64,000 bases of DNA from Bradyrhizobium sp. AZCC 1610 (GCF_036924515.1 NZ_JAZHRR010000001.1:3319001-3383000), one strand, 5' to 3'. Counted from the stretch's first letter, positions 1 to 10,820 are shown. Notes: a model not told the origin generated them from the letters alone. Made by a program: numbers and translations.

Positions 1-3000
1 TCGGTCCGGCATCGACCTTCTCGACATTGGCTCTGCGGCAATAGGCCTTGATGGCCGCGACCTTGAAGAGATAGCGGACTTCGTCCGGCAGCACGCCGAA
101 GCGGTCGCGCATCTCGGCGGCGAAATTGTCGATCTCCTCGTCGGTTTCGAGACCGGCCAGCCGCCGGTACAGCGACAGCCGCACCGCGAGGTCGTTGACG
201 TAGTTCTCGGGGATCAGCACCGGCATGCCGATGGTGATCTGCGGCGACCAGCGGTCGGCAGCAGGCTCCGCCACGCCGGCCTTGAGGTTGAGGATCGCTT
301 CCTCCAGCATCGATTGATAGAGCTCGAAGCCGACTTCCTTGATGTGGCCGGACTGCTCCTCGCCCAACAAATTGCCGGCGCCGCGGATGTCGAGGTCGTG
401 CGAGGCCAACTGAAAACCCGCCCCCAGCGTTTCCAGCGACTGCAGCACCTTCAGCCGCCGCTCGGCCTGCGCTGTGATCTTTTGCTGCGCCGGCAGCGTG
501 AACAGCGCATACGCTCGCAGTTTCGAGCGCCCCACACGGCCGCGGAGCTGATAGAGCTGCGCCAGCCCGAACATGTCGGCGCGATGCACGATCAGCGTAT
601 TGGCCGTGGGGATATCGAGGCCGGACTCGATGATCGTGGTCGAGAGCAGGATGTCGTACTTGCCGTCGTAGAATGCCGACATGATGTCTTCGATGACGGT
701 CGGCGCCATCTGGCCGTGCGCAACCGCGACCTTCATCTCCGGCACGTTCTTGTCGAGAAAATCCTTGACGCCGGCGAGATCCTCGATCCTTGGCACCACA
801 TAGAACGCCTGCCCGCCGCGATAACGTTCGCGCAGCAGCGCCTCGCGGATCATCAGGGGATCGTGCGGCGCCACGAAAGTGCGCACCGCCAACCGGTCGA
901 CCGGGGGCGAGGCGATGATCGAGAGGTCGCGCACGCCGGTCAGCGCCAACTGCAGCGTCCGCGGAATCGGCGTCGCGCTCAGCGTCAGCACGTGGACCTG
1001 GGCGCGCAACTGCTTCAATTTCTCCTTGTGACTGACGCCGAAGTGCTGCTCCTCATCGACGATCAGAAGCCCAAGGTCCCTGAATTTGATGGATTTGCCG
1101 AGCAGCGCGTGGGTGCCGATCACGATGTCGACGTTGCCCTCGGCGATCCCCTTCTTGACCTGCGTCAGTTCCTTCGACGCAACCAGGCGCGAGGCCTGCG
1201 CGACATTGACCGGAAAGCCGCGGAAGCGTTCGGCAAAGTTCTTGCTGTGCTGCCGCGCGAGCAGCGTGGTCGGCACCACGACGGCAACCTGCTTGCCTTC
1301 GAGCGCGACGGCAAATGCCGCGCGCAGCGCCACCTCGGTCTTGCCGAAGCCGACGTCGCCGCAGATCAGCCGGTCCATCGGCCGGCCGCTTTCGAGGTCC
1401 TTCAGCGTGGACGTGATGGCCCCTAACTGGTCCTCGGTTTCCTCGTAGGGGAAGCGCGCACAGAACTCGTCATAGACATGCGGCTGCACCGGCATTTTCG
1501 GGGCCTCATGCAGGTGCCGCTCGGCCGCGATCTTGATCAGTTCGCCGGCAATCTCGCGGATGCGGTTCTTGAGTTTTGCCTTGCGCGCCTGCCAACCACC
1601 GCCGCCCAGCCGGTCGAGTTCGACATTGGAATGGTCGGAGCCGTAACGCGACAGCAGCTCGATGTTCTCGACGGGGAGGAACAGCTTTGTTTCGGCGGCA
1701 TAATGCAGCTCGAGACAGTCATGCGGCGCGCCGCCGACCTCGATGGTCTGCAATCCGACAAAGCGTCCGATGCCGTGCTCGACATGGACGACGAGATCAC
1801 CGGTTGCGAGGCTCGTGACTTCGGAGATAAAGTTATCGAGCTTGCGGCTTGCCTTGCGCGGCCGCACCAGGCGGTCGCCGAGGATGTCCTGCTCGCTGAT
1901 GACGGCGAATTCGTCGGTCTCGAAACCGCTCTCCATGCCGACCACCGCCAGCATGGCCTCGTTACGCGGCGTCGCCTGCACCGTGCGCCAGGCGTTGACG
2001 CTGGTGAGATTGGCGAGCTTGTGGTCGCGCAGCATGCTGCCCATGCGGTCGCGGGAGCCTTCGCTCCACAGCGTGATCACCACCTTCTTGCGTTGCGCCT
2101 GCAACGCCAGCACGTGCGCCACCACGGCTTCGAACACATTGACCGAACCGTCGGCGCGCTCGGGCGTGAAATTGCGGCCCTGCCGCGCGCCGGCGTCGAA
2201 CACGTCGGCGCTGCCCTCAGGCACAGCAAATGGCGTCAGCCGAGCCAGTGCGGCCTCGCTGAGTCGTGTCGTCCACTCGGTTTCCGTCAGGTAGAGCCGG
2301 TCCGGCGGCAAGGGCTTGTAGATCGCGCCGCCGCCTGGATGGTCCAGCGCCTCGCGCCTCGCCTCGTAATAATCCAGGATCTGCTTGAAGCGCTCGCGGG
2401 CGGCGTCCTCGCCTTGCGGCTCGATCGCGACCGGCGCGCCGTCGAGATAGTCGAACAGCGTATCCATCCGCTCCTGAAACAGGGGCAGCCAATGCTCCAT
2501 GCCGGGATGGCGGCGGCCCTCGCTGACGGCTTCATAGAGCAGATCGTCGCGCTGCGGCGCGCCGAAGGTCGCGACATAGCCCATGCGAAAGCGGCGGATG
2601 GTTTCGGTGACGAGCTGGAATTCCGAGACCGGAACCAGATCGAGCGCGCGCATGTCGAGCAGCGTTCGCTGCGTTTCCGCGTCGAAAGTACGGATTGATT
2701 CCAGGCTGTCGCCGAAGAAGTCGAACCGCACCGGTTGGTCGAGTCCGGCCGGAAACAGATCGAGGATGCCGCCGCGCACGGCATACTCGCCGGGCTCGCG
2801 TACGGTCGAGGAGCGGTTGTAGCCATTGTGCTCCAGCCAGGCCACGATCGAGTCCATCGGCACGACATGGCCGGGCGCAACCGACAGCGCCTGCGCCGCC
2901 ATGACCTCGCGGGCCGGCACGCGCTGCACGATGGCGTTGACGGTCGTCAGCACGATCAGCGGCTTGTCACTGCCCTGCAGGCGCGACAGCCGCGCCAGCG

Positions 3001-3307
3001 TGGTCAGGCGCTGCGCCAGGATGCCGCCATGCGGCGACACCCGGTCATAGGGCTGGCAGTCCCAGGCCGGAAATTGCATCACGGGCAAATCGGGGGCGAA
3101 GAATTCCAGCGCCCGCGCGAGCTGCTGCATGCGCGGACCGTCGCGGCAGACGACGGCAAGGCTCACCGCCGGCGGTTTGGGTCGTGCCGCCACCGCACGG
3201 GCAAGATCGGATACAACCAGCCCCTCCGCGCCCTCGGCAACGTTGGCAAAGGTCAGCGCACGGCCGGGAGCGAGCAGCGCGGCAGGCGATTTGACAGGCG
3301 ACTTCAT
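1..3307 (-). CDS. mfd: Transcription-repair coupling factor Mfd (3' end outside window)
   Basis: Mfd is the cytoplasmic translocase that removes RNA polymerase stalled at lesions and recruits UvrA. About 1102 residues are visible, so the last several dozen codons lie beyond the left edge. In order there is a UvrB-like N-terminus, a CarD-like RNA-polymerase-interacting region ([14 protein letters not shown]), Walker [10 protein letters not shown] near residue 650, DEEQHFG, and the helicase motif QLRGRVGRS. The ATG start overlaps the sdhE stop by 4 bp (ATGA), which implies translational coupling. Length and motifs are normal and nothing looks broken. The identification is secure. Confidence 0.97.
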   Translation of the reverse strand, partial: MKSPVKSPAALLAPGRALTFANVAEGAEGLVVSDLARAVAARPKPPAVSLAVVCRDGPRMQQLARALEFFAPDLPVMQFPAWDCQPYDRVSPHGGILAQRLTTLARLSRLQGSDKPLIVLTTVNAIVQRVPAREVMAAQALSVAPGHVVPMDSIVAWLEHNGYNRSSTVREPGEYAVRGGILDLFPAGLDQPVRFDFFGDSLESIRTFDAETQRTLLDMRALDLVPVSEFQLVTETIRRFRMGYVATFGAPQRDDLLYEAVSEGRRHPGMEHWLPLFQERMDTLFDYLDGAPVAIEPQGEDAARERFKQILDYYEARREALDHPGGGAIYKPLPPDRLYLTETEWTTRLSEAALARLTPFAVPEGSADVFDAGARQGRNFTPERADGSVNVFEAVVAHVLALQAQRKKVVITLWSEGSRDRMGSMLRDHKLANLTSVNAWRTVQATPRNEAMLAVVGMESGFETDEFAVISEQDILGDRLVRPRKASRKLDNFISEVTSLATGDLVVHVEHGIGRFVGLQTIEVGGAPHDCLELHYAAETKLFLPVENIELLSRYGSDHSNVELDRLGGGGWQARKAKLKNRIREIAGELIKIAAERHLHEAPKMPVQPHVYDEFCARFPYEETEDQLGAITSTLKDLESGRPMDRLICGDVGFGKTEVALRAAFAVALEGKQVAVVVPTTLLARQHSKNFAERFRGFPVNVAQASRLVASKELTQVKKGIAEGNVDIVIGTHALLGKSIKFRDLGLLIVDEEQHFGVSHKEKLKQLRAQVHVLTLSATPIPRTLQLALTGVRDLSIIASPPVDRLAVRTFVAPHDPLMIREALLRERYRGGQAFYVVPRIEDLAGVKDFLDKNVPEMKVAVAHGQMAPTVIEDIMSAFYDGKYDILLSTTIIESGLDIPTANTLIVHRADMFGLAQLYQLRGRVGRSKLRAYALFTLPAQQKITAQAERRLKVLQSLETLGAGFQLASHDLDIRGAGNLLGEEQSGHIKEVGFELYQSMLEEAILNLKAGVAEPAADRWSPQITIGMPVLIPENYVNDLAVRLSLYRRLAGLETDEEIDNFAAEMRDRFGVLPDEVRYLFKVAAIKAYCRRANVEKVDAGP

Positions 3308-3594
3308 GCGTCGTGATCCACGGCGCGAAACGCCTTGATGCGGTCGAACAGCGCGGTCGCATGTTCAGGATCGAGCGGCGTGTCGCCGAGCAGCGCGGCA
3401 TAGAGATCGGGATCGGGCACCTCGATCAGGCGCTCGAGTTCGGCCAGTTCGTCATCGCGCATGCCCGATATCTCGGCATCCGCAAAGCGGCCGAGGATGA
3501 GATCCATCTCGCGGGTACCGCGATGCCAGCAGCGGAACAAAAGCCGCTTGCGGCGGTCGTCGAGGCCACCGCTTGATCGTGTCGTACCCGTCAT
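3304..3594 (-). CDS. sdhE: Succinate dehydrogenase assembly factor SdhE
   Basis: A 96-residue protein of the SdhE/Sdh5 (formerly DUF339/YgfY) family, which promotes covalent flavinylation of SdhA. The family signature RGxxE is present as RCWHRGTREMD near residues 22-32, followed by the usual acidic helical part (DAEISGMRDDELAELE). The length is typical. It lies directly upstream of mfd and shares ATGA with it, so the two are probably co-transcribed. The gene pair is a familiar arrangement in Rhizobiales. Confidence 0.93.
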   Translation of the reverse strand: MTGTTRSSGGLDDRRKRLLFRCWHRGTREMDLILGRFADAEISGMRDDELAELERLIEVPDPDLYAALLGDTPLDPEHATALFDRIKAFRAVDHDA

Positions 3595-3702
3595 TGTCCC
3601 ATTCCATTTCGAACGCCAAAAGCCCGGACGTGCCGGGCGGGGTTGATATAGCGGTCGGGATCGGCAATGTCAGCCCTTGTTGTTCGCGATTATCAGCTGT
3701 CT

Positions 3703-3776
3703 CGTCATTGCCGGGCTTGACCCGGCAATCCATCCTCTTTTGAAGATGGATGCGCGGGTCAAGCCCGCGCATGACG
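3703..3776. repeat. Intergenic nested palindrome (REP-like)
   Basis: A 74-bp inverted structure between sdhE and recG. The outer arms CGTCAT/ATGACG enclose CCGGGCTTGACCCGG, a central CCATC/GATGG stem, and GCGCGGGTCAAGCCCGCGC. A related 90-bp structure lies at 20711-20800. Such palindromes are typical extragenic repeats of Bradyrhizobium. The right arm ends 21 bp before the recG start. Confidence 0.75.
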
Positions 3777-3797
3777 CTTGTGTGCGACGAGAGACCA

Positions 3798-5906
3798 ATG
3801 CGCCCCACCCTGCTCAATCCGCTGTTTGCGCTGGTCACGAGCCTTCCCGGCGTCGGGCCGAAGCAGGACAAGCTGTTGCGCTATCTGCTGGGGCGCGATG
3901 AGACGCCGCGGCTGGTCGACCTGCTGCTGCACCTGCCGGCGAGCGTGATCGACCGCCGGGCGCGGCCGAAGATTCGCGAGGCTGTGCAGGGAACCGTGGT
4001 GACGCTGGAGGTCACCGTGGATCGCCACCGGCCGCCGCCGCCGCGCAATTCCCGCGCGCCCTACCTCGTCTATGCCTCGGACGATACCGGCGACGTGGTG
4101 CTGACATTCTTCCGCGCCAAGCCCGGTTATGTCGAGAAGCTGCTGCCAGTCGGCGAGAAGCGCTACGTTTCCGGCACGCTGCAGATGTATGACGGCATTC
4201 CGCAGATCGTGCATCCCGACCGCGTCGTCGACGAAGCGGGGTTTGCAAAACTCTCCGGGATCGACCCGGTCTATCCCCTCACTGAAGGCCTTGCTTTGGG
4301 CTCGCTGCGCCGCGCGATCGCACAGGCGCTGCAAAAGCTGCCTGATTTGCCCGAGTGGATCAGCCCGGAAGTCATTCGCCGCTGCAGCTTTCCGCCGATC
4401 CGGGAAGCGCTGAACCGCGTGCATGTGCCGCTCGAACTCACCGACATCCTGCCCGATGGTCCGTTCTGGTCGCGGCTCGCCTTCGACGAACTCCTAGCCG
4501 GCCAACTGGCGCTGGCGCTGGTGCGCGCGCAGTTGCGGCGTCCGGCGGGCGACCGCAACGCCGGCGACGGCCACCTGCGCCGCAAGATCATCGACGCGTT
4601 GCCTTATGCACTCACCGGCTCGCAGCGCGAGGCGGTCGCCGCCATCGCCGAGGATCTGCGCCAGCCGGTTAGGATGCTGCGGCTGCTGCAGGGCGACGTC
4701 GGGTCCGGCAAGACCGTCGTGGCGCTGCTTGCCGCCGCTGCGGTCGTCGAGGCCGGCAAGCAGGCCGCGCTGATGGCGCCCACCGAAATCCTCGCCCGCC
4801 AGCATATCAAGACCATCGCGCCGCTGGCGGAACGCGCCGGCCTCCGCGTGGCGATCCTGACCGGCCGCGAGAAGGGCAAGGAGCGCCGCGAAATCTTAGG
4901 CCAGCTGGAAGCGGGCGAGATCGATTTTCTGGTCGGAACGCACGCGCTGATCCAGGACGACGTGATCTTCAAGGCGCTGGCGCTCGCCGTCGTCGACGAA
5001 CAGCATCGTTTCGGCGTGCGCGAACGGCTCGCGCTGACCAACAAGGGCGAAGCGGTCGACGTGCTGGTCTTGAGCGCGACGCCGATCCCGCGCACGCTGG
5101 TGCTCACATACTTTGGCGACATGGACGCCTCCGAATTGCGCGAGAAGCCGGCCGGCCGCCAGCCGATCGAAACCCGCACCATATCGATGAGCCGCCTCGA
5201 CGAGGTGACGGATGGCGTCGGCCGTGCGCTGCAGGCCGGCAAGCTGGTCTACTGGATCTGCCCGCTGGTGGAGGAATCCGAAGCCGAAGGTACCGAGCAC
5301 CTCACCAACGCGACGGAGCGGTTTGAAAAACTGCAGCAGCGCTTCGGCGACAAGGTTGGTCTCGTCCACGGGCAGATGAAGGGTACGGAGAAGGACCGCG
5401 TGATGGCGCAATTCGCCGCCCATGAGATCGGCCTCTTGGTGGCGACCACGGTGGTCGAGGTCGGCGTCGACGTCCCGGCCGCGACCATCATGGTGATCGA
5501 GAACGCCGAGCGCTTCGGGCTCGCGCAATTGCACCAGTTGCGCGGCCGGATCGGGCGCGGCTCGGAGGCGTCTACCTGCCTGCTGCTCTACAAGGAACCG
5601 CTCGGCGAAATGTCGAAGGCGCGGCTGAAGGTGATCCGCGAGACCACCGACGGCTTTCGGATCGCCGAGGAGGACCTGAAGCTGCGCGGCGAAGGCGACG
5701 TGCTCGGCATCCGCCAGAGCGGCCTGCCCGGCTATCGCATCGCCCGCTCCGACGTGCATGCCCAGCTGATCACGCAGGCGCGTGACGAGGCGCTCCGTAT
5801 CATGAAGGACAATCCAAGGCTCAAGGGCGAACGCGGCGAGGCGCTGCGCTGCCTGCTTTATCTGTATGAACGCGATGAAGCCGTGCCGCTGATCGGTGCG
5901 GGATAA
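3798..5906 (+). CDS. recG: ATP-dependent DNA helicase RecG
   Basis: A 702-residue RecG, which remodels stalled forks and Holliday junctions. The N-terminal wedge region contains the early motif SLPGVGPKQ (residues 15-23), followed by an OB-like wedge domain. The helicase core has Walker A GDVGSGKT near residue 298, DEQHRFG near 400, and QLRGRIGRG near 580, with a C-terminal TRG-type region. I chose the start at MRPTLLNP because conservation begins there; the upstream in-frame codons belong to the palindromic repeat. The 3' end overlaps the convergent downstream gene by 49 bp. Confidence 0.96.
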   Translation: MRPTLLNPLFALVTSLPGVGPKQDKLLRYLLGRDETPRLVDLLLHLPASVIDRRARPKIREAVQGTVVTLEVTVDRHRPPPPRNSRAPYLVYASDDTGDVVLTFFRAKPGYVEKLLPVGEKRYVSGTLQMYDGIPQIVHPDRVVDEAGFAKLSGIDPVYPLTEGLALGSLRRAIAQALQKLPDLPEWISPEVIRRCSFPPIREALNRVHVPLELTDILPDGPFWSRLAFDELLAGQLALALVRAQLRRPAGDRNAGDGHLRRKIIDALPYALTGSQREAVAAIAEDLRQPVRMLRLLQGDVGSGKTVVALLAAAAVVEAGKQAALMAPTEILARQHIKTIAPLAERAGLRVAILTGREKGKERREILGQLEAGEIDFLVGTHALIQDDVIFKALALAVVDEQHRFGVRERLALTNKGEAVDVLVLSATPIPRTLVLTYFGDMDASELREKPAGRQPIETRTISMSRLDEVTDGVGRALQAGKLVYWICPLVEESEAEGTEHLTNATERFEKLQQRFGDKVGLVHGQMKGTEKDRVMAQFAAHEIGLLVATTVVEVGVDVPAATIMVIENAERFGLAQLHQLRGRIGRGSEASTCLLLYKEPLGEMSKARLKVIRETTDGFRIAEEDLKLRGEGDVLGIRQSGLPGYRIARSDVHAQLITQARDEALRIMKDNPRLKGERGEALRCLLYLYERDEAVPLIGAG

Positions 5907-6847
5907 GTCTTGCTCGCATCAACCACGGCAATGCGCCGCCGGTAGTGGTCGGTGCCCTCGACGATCTTGTCCAGTAGCGCGTCGAGAGCCCAGAATTTTT
6001 CGTGGATATCGAAGGTGACGGCACGGCTGTCGGTGCAGGAAAACGTGCCGAGACGCTGGTGGTAGAGCTTTGCAAGCTTCGGATAGCCCATCGGCTCGGC
6101 CATCGCCGACAGCGCAAGATAGACGGAAAGCTCGTCCGCCAGCGCCGGATGGGCGGCGTTCTCGGTCATCATCCATTTGTAGAGATCGGGATGAAAGTTC
6201 GTGAACACGCCGGTAAACCCGCGCGAACCGGCTTTCATCGCCTCATAGGCAATCGCCGCATTGGCGTTGACGACGGCAAGCGGCGTGCCCCTGGTCAGCG
6301 CCACCCGGCGCTTCACCGTTTCGAGGTCGCAGGAGACGTCCTTGAGAATGACGAAGCGGCCGGTCCGGGCGCAGAACGTCAGCTCGTCGTCGGTCAGCAG
6401 CCGGCGATAGGGCGCCGGGCACTCGTAGAGGCCGAGCGGCATTTGCTTCGGCAGCCGTTCGAGCAGCCAGCTCAGATCGTCGATGAACTTGCTGCCGCCT
6501 TCCCGCCTGGCGTCGAGACGGTTGGTGACGAGCACCATGCCGTCGACCCCGGTCGCGGCAATCGCGGTCAGCTCGGCAAGCTGGTCCTCCAGGCTTTCGC
6601 TGATGTGACCGGAAGCGATCACCGGCACGCGGCCGGCGGCGGCTTTCTTAACAAAAGCGGCAAGCGCAACCCGCTCGTCGAGATTGAGAAACTGCATCTC
6701 GCTGGACTGGCAGACCGCGAACAGCGCGTCCGAACCATTGTCGATGTACCATTCCACCAGCCGGCCAAGGCCCGGGTAATCGATCTGGCCGTTTTCGGTG
6801 AACGGCGTGATCATTACCGGAATGATGCCTTCGATCTTCCTGACCAT
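5858..6847 (-). CDS. Dihydrodipicolinate synthase/N-acetylneuraminate lyase family aldolase
   Basis: A 329-residue class I aldolase of the DapA/NanA superfamily. The TIM-barrel start GIIPVMITPFTENGQID, the tyrosine segment GLYECPAPYR and the Schiff-base lysine segment VILKDVS are all visible. Members condense or cleave pyruvate-derived C-C bonds; the substrate here cannot be told. The start is taken at MVRKIEG; a longer in-frame N-terminus is low-complexity. The C-terminal 16 codons overlap the end of recG on the other strand. It is unlikely to be the housekeeping DapA, which is usually about 295 residues. Confidence 0.85.
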   Translation of the reverse strand: MVRKIEGIIPVMITPFTENGQIDYPGLGRLVEWYIDNGSDALFAVCQSSEMQFLNLDERVALAAFVKKAAAGRVPVIASGHISESLEDQLAELTAIAATGVDGMVLVTNRLDARREGGSKFIDDLSWLLERLPKQMPLGLYECPAPYRRLLTDDELTFCARTGRFVILKDVSCDLETVKRRVALTRGTPLAVVNANAAIAYEAMKAGSRGFTGVFTNFHPDLYKWMMTENAAHPALADELSVYLALSAMAEPMGYPKLAKLYHQRLGTFSCTDSRAVTFDIHEKFWALDALLDKIVEGTDHYRRRIAVVDASKTYPAPISGTASSRSYR

Positions 6848-6943
6848 GGTTTCAGCCTGCCAGCATTCGAGATTATCGGCACAAGGGACAGTCAGCCGGC
6901 GCGCGGGAGGCCGCGCCATCAGGCGGCCGCCGCAGCGGAAGCC

Positions 6944-7741
6944 CTACTCTACCTTCTCCACCTTCACCTTTGCCGGAGCCGGCTGCAGCTTGGCCGAATT
7001 CGCCACGCGCGCCGCGTTCGCCATGCCGGCCAGCGCGGCGGCATTGCGTTTCTGCGGATCGGAGCCGGGCTGCACCACGCCGGCCGACATGATCAGGGTC
7101 GCGGCGTCTTCGGTGCTCATGTCGACTTCGATGATCTTGCTCTTCGGGACGTAGAAGAAGAAACCCGTGGTCGGGTTCGGCGCGCAGGGCAGGAAAACCG
7201 AGATGTGCTCCTCCTGGCTGGGCAATTTGTTCGCAACGTCCACGCTCGGCGACTGCGAGATCAAAACGATCGACCACATGCCCGGCGAGGGAAATTCGAC
7301 CAGGCCGACCTTGCGAAAGCTCGACCCCTTGCCCGAGAACAGCGTCTCGAACACCTGCTTGAGGCCGCGATAGATCGCGCGCACCACCGGCATCCGGCCG
7401 AGCAGGCGTTCGCCGAGATCGACCAGCGTCCGCCCGATCAGGTTGGCGGTGAGGAAACCGAGCAGCGTCAGCGCCACCACCGCGACGATCAGCCCCGAAC
7501 CGGGCAAGCCGAACGGCAGATAGGTTTCGGGACGGTAGACGGTCGGCACGAACGGGCGGACCAGATTGTCGACCCAGTTCACGAACCACCAGGTCAAATA
7601 AAACGTGATCGCAACCGGCCCTGCGACAACCAGTCCGGTCAGAAAATAGTTCCGAAAACGGGCCATTAACCCGGGAGGGTGGGCCTCTGGGAGAGGTTCA
7701 TCCAGCAGGGGCGAGGTCGGGGGTAGTTCTTCGCGGTTCAT
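6944..7741 (-). CDS. DUF502 family inner-membrane protein
   Basis: A 265-residue member of the DUF502 family. Two membrane segments are visible: FLTGLVVAGPVAITFYLTWWF (around residues 33-53) and a second near residues 80-105 (LIVAVVALTLLGFLTANLIG). The family hallmark GRTLVDLGERLLGRMPVVRAIYRG-type region follows, then a soluble beta domain and a basic Ala/Lys tail. Its function is unknown. It is on the same strand as glmS with about 90 bp between, so it may be the distal gene of that operon. Confidence 0.88.
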   Translation of the reverse strand: MNREELPPTSPLLDEPLPEAHPPGLMARFRNYFLTGLVVAGPVAITFYLTWWFVNWVDNLVRPFVPTVYRPETYLPFGLPGSGLIVAVVALTLLGFLTANLIGRTLVDLGERLLGRMPVVRAIYRGLKQVFETLFSGKGSSFRKVGLVEFPSPGMWSIVLISQSPSVDVANKLPSQEEHISVFLPCAPNPTTGFFFYVPKSKIIEVDMSTEDAATLIMSAGVVQPGSDPQKRNAAALAGMANAARVANSAKLQPAPAKVKVEKVE

Positions 7742-7832
7742 TGGAGTTCCAGGTCGGGGCGGCGGGCTTCTATGCCAGCTAAGCCATCCTAGCAGGTTTT
7801 TGAAGACCCGGCGTGACAGTCGATGGGCTTGA

Positions 7833-9659
7833 CTATTCGACCGTTACCGATTTGGCGAGATTTCGCGGCTGATCCACGTCGGTGCCCATCACCACGGCGG
7901 TATGATAGGCCAGCAGTTGCACCGGGATGGCGTAGACCATCGGGGTGAACGCCGCCGCCATGTCGGGCAGCACGATGGTGACCAGGGAGTCGATGGTGGC
8001 TTCCGCCGCGCCCTTGGCGTCAGTCATGAGAATGATCCTGCCGCCGCGGGCCGCGACTTCCTGCATGTTGGAGACGGTCTTCTCGAACACCCGGTCGAAC
8101 GGCGCGATCACCACGACCGGCATGTTCTCGTCGATCAAGGCGATCGGCCCGTGCTTGAGTTCGCCGGCGGCATAGCCCTCGGCGTGAATGTAGGAAATTT
8201 CCTTCAGCTTCAGCGCGCCTTCCAGCGCCAAGGGATAGCTGGTGCCGCGGCCGAGATAGAGCACGTCCTTCGATTTCGAAATGTCGCGCGCCAGCTTCTC
8301 GATCTGCGGCTCTGAGGTCAGCGCCGCCGCCATCAGGCGCGGAATCTCGACGAGGCCGTGGACGAGCTTTGTTTCGTCCTCATCCGACAACTCGCCGCGC
8401 GCCTTGCCGGCAGCAACGGCAAGCGAGGCCAGCACCATCAACTGGCAGGTGAAGGCCTTGGTCGAGGCGACGCCGATTTCGGGACCGGCTAGCGTCTGCA
8501 GCACGGTTTCGCTTTCGCGCGCAATCGTCGAGGTCGGCACGTTCACCACCGATACGGTGTGGACGCCCTCGGCCTTGGCGTAGCGCAGCGCGGCCAGCGT
8601 GTCGGCGGTCTCGCCGGACTGCGAAATGAAGATCGCGAGATCGCCCTTGCGCAAGGGCGCCTCGCGGTAACGGAATTCCGAGGCGACATCGACTTCGACC
8701 GGCACGCGCGCCAGCCGCTCGAACCAGTATTTGGCGACGTAGCCGGCATAGCTCGCGGTGCCGCAGGCCGTGATCGAAATGCGCTGGATATCCTTGAAGT
8801 CGAACGGCAGCTTGACCGGCAGCATGACGCGCTCGCTCGCCATGTCGATATATCTGGCAAGGGTATGCCCGACCACTTCCGGCTGCTCGTGGATTTCCTT
8901 GGCCATGAAGTGGCGGTAGTTCGCCTTGTCGACCAGCGAGGTCGAGGCCATGTGCTTGACCGCTTCGCGGTGAACGATGGCGTTGTTCTTGTCGTAGACG
9001 GTGGCGCCCTTGCGCGTCAGCACCACCCAATCGCCGTCTTCGAGATAGCTGATCGTGTCGGTGAACGGCCCGAGCGCGATCGCGTCCGACCCCAGATACA
9101 TTTCGCCGTCGCCGTGACCTATCGCCAGCGGCGGGCCGTTGCGGGCGCCGATCATCAGATCGTCGTCGCCTGAGAAGATGAACCCGAGCGCGAACGCACC
9201 GCGCAGTTCCGACAGCGCCGCCCTCACCGCCTCGACCGGCTTGATGCCCTTCTGCAGCAGGCTGTCGACCAGGTGCAAAACGATCTCGGTATCGGTTTCG
9301 GTCTTGAACACCGTCCCCTTTTTCTCGAGCGCTTCGCGCAGCTCGCGGAAATTCTCGATGATGCCGTTGTGAACCACGGCGACGCGATCGGTCGCATGCG
9401 GATGCGCGTTGTTCTCGGTCGGCTTGCCGTGGGTTGCCCAGCGGGTATGCCCGATTCCGGTGTGGCCCTTGAGCGGTTCGGCATCCAGCCGCTTTTCGAG
9501 GTTCTTCAGCTTGCCCTCGGCGCGGCGGCGCGCGAGGTGACCGCCTTCCAGCGTGGCGACGCCTGCGGAATCATAGCCGCGATATTCAAGCCGCTTGAGT
9601 GAATCCACCAACAGCTCCGCGACCGGAGCTTTCCCAAGAATGCCGACAATGCCGCACAT
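7833..9659 (-). CDS. glmS: Glucosamine-6-phosphate synthase (isomerising) GlmS
   Basis: A 608-residue L-glutamine:D-fructose-6-phosphate amidotransferase, the first step to UDP-GlcNAc for peptidoglycan and LPS. It begins MCGIVGILG with the catalytic N-terminal cysteine. The glutaminase segment (GIGHTRWATHG) and two SIS domains follow (TACGTASYAG, ISQSGETADT), and it ends NLAKSVTVE as expected. A start six codons further upstream would bury Cys1 and is rejected. It would normally sit next to glmU; here about 9.6 kb of accessory DNA separates them. Confidence 0.97.
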   Translation of the reverse strand: MCGIVGILGKAPVAELLVDSLKRLEYRGYDSAGVATLEGGHLARRRAEGKLKNLEKRLDAEPLKGHTGIGHTRWATHGKPTENNAHPHATDRVAVVHNGIIENFRELREALEKKGTVFKTETDTEIVLHLVDSLLQKGIKPVEAVRAALSELRGAFALGFIFSGDDDLMIGARNGPPLAIGHGDGEMYLGSDAIALGPFTDTISYLEDGDWVVLTRKGATVYDKNNAIVHREAVKHMASTSLVDKANYRHFMAKEIHEQPEVVGHTLARYIDMASERVMLPVKLPFDFKDIQRISITACGTASYAGYVAKYWFERLARVPVEVDVASEFRYREAPLRKGDLAIFISQSGETADTLAALRYAKAEGVHTVSVVNVPTSTIARESETVLQTLAGPEIGVASTKAFTCQLMVLASLAVAAGKARGELSDEDETKLVHGLVEIPRLMAAALTSEPQIEKLARDISKSKDVLYLGRGTSYPLALEGALKLKEISYIHAEGYAAGELKHGPIALIDENMPVVVIAPFDRVFEKTVSNMQEVAARGGRIILMTDAKGAAEATIDSLVTIVLPDMAAAFTPMVYAIPVQLLAYHTAVVMGTDVDQPRNLAKSVTVE

Positions 9660-9747
9660 GCGGTTTGATATCCCCAAATCGACGAATAGCGTCGCAACCC
9701 GCTAGTCTCTTAACGAAGTTCGCAGTCCGACAGGTACTCAATAATTG

Positions 9748-9779
9748 TTGCGTATTGAGACAGTCTTAAGCGGAAAGCT
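9748..9779. repeat. Direct repeat at glmS side of the glmS-glmU insertion
   Basis: A 32-bp sequence upstream of glmS that recurs in the same orientation at 19246-19277 just beyond the glmU stop, with one mismatch (26 bp exact inside). A degraded third copy lies near 15130-15160. The two outer copies bracket the accessory block. Confidence 0.85.
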
Positions 9780-10484
9780 TAACGGACCGCCTGACCAGGG
9801 CTTAACCTGTCACATCAGCGAGGCGCGCGGAATACGGGTTCGCGATCCCGCGGCATGACCTGCCCGAGCTTTGGCCTTGGCTCTCCCAAAGAGAGGGAGC
9901 AGGGAATGCCGAATGCGCGCTGCACCCGCGGTCTCGCGTGCAATGGGTAGAAGGAAACGCACACGAGCATACAGGTTCAGCGGAGGCAATCCGGCATTCC
10001 CTGCGCAATGGCTTTACGGCTTACTTCGTGCTCTTCCCGGCGACGAATTCCTTTTGTCACCGTCACCAGCGGATTGAGATTTGTCTAAGCCCGGTCGGGC
10101 CGACGCGTCTCCGCTGGCTTGACATCAGCAACGGATGCCAGAACCACACGACTTCGCCGTACGCAGCGCCCTCAACCGCCACTCCGATCGACGAGATGCC
10201 GGCCGAAGTTCTGGCGAAGGCCTTGAAACGCCGGTCGTCTGCGCAAACGTAAGATCACTCACGGGAGAACCCGCCCTGCGACCACGATCGCGCCCGACGC
10301 CGCTGCGTCCACCGCATCCAACCCCGCGTCCGTGACGATCGCGATACGCCCCTCTTGCCGGGGTGGACGGGCGAAGTGATAGTGCTGATTTGCCCATCGG
10401 CGAAAGCGGAATATTTTTTCGAACAAGGCTGGACTGCTAGCATCAGGTTGATTTGGTTCAACAAATTGAGCTGAACGCGCAGCG
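9780..10484. other. Accessory DNA without a convincing gene
   Basis: No open frame here has a credible start, ribosome site or family resemblance. The minus strand of about 10130-10400 resembles a non-coding sequence I recall as recurrent in Bradyrhizobium/Afipia genomes (it translates as GRIAIVTDAGLDAVDAAASG), but I could not verify this. Confidence 0.4.
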
Positions 10485-10559
10485 CAAATCAGCAAGCTCC
10501 CCCAGCGATAAAGGCAGTTAAATGCACTGTCACCGTAATTGCTGCGGTTATAGATCGGC

Positions 10560-10751
10560 CTAATGCTTCGGCAGTTCGTGCTGCGTGGTTGTCTCACTGC
10601 CGTCTACCGGACCAGCGCCGACAGCATTCTTGGCATCGCAAAGCGCTTCCGGGACCTCATGCCTGTCAGGCGAGATCAGAAGCTGTTTCCGCATCTCGGC
10701 GAGGCGGGCACGGCAGTATTCGCGGTACAGGAGATCGAATATGGCGGGCAT
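10560..10751 (-). CDS. Small protein of unknown function, copy 1 of a duplicated pair
   Basis: A 63-residue protein beginning MPAIFDLLYREYCRARL, with a basic amphipathic N-terminal helix and a polar C-terminus. I do not recognise a family. A GAGG Shine-Dalgarno lies about 10 bases before the ATG. A CRP-like operator lies about 70 bp upstream on the same strand. The copy at 12852-13043 encodes the same protein; the single substitution inside the frame is silent. Retention of frame, ribosome site and operator in both copies supports a real gene. Confidence 0.6.
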   Translation of the reverse strand: MPAIFDLLYREYCRARLAEMRKQLLISPDRHEVPEALCDAKNAVGAGPVDGSETTTQHELPKH

Positions 10752-10820
10752 GATCTAACCTCGTTTGTTTGATCTGCACCAATTCCAATTCCAAGCTATC
10801 ATTTTTCCTGGGGCGCAAGA

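Noticed and set aside
314..3316. Several long plus-strand open frames across the mfd region
   Set aside because: They are complementary-strand shadows of mfd; the minus frame carries all helicase motifs, and the plus frames are His/Arg/Gln-rich without pattern.
7741..9747. A glmS ribozyme/riboswitch in the glmS leader
   Set aside because: The leader is short and lacks the ribozyme core; the element is known mainly from Gram-positive bacteria.
10259..10597. 112-codon minus frame in the glmS-glmU insertion
   Set aside because: It is a translation of what looks like a recurrent non-coding repeat and runs through a palindromic motif.
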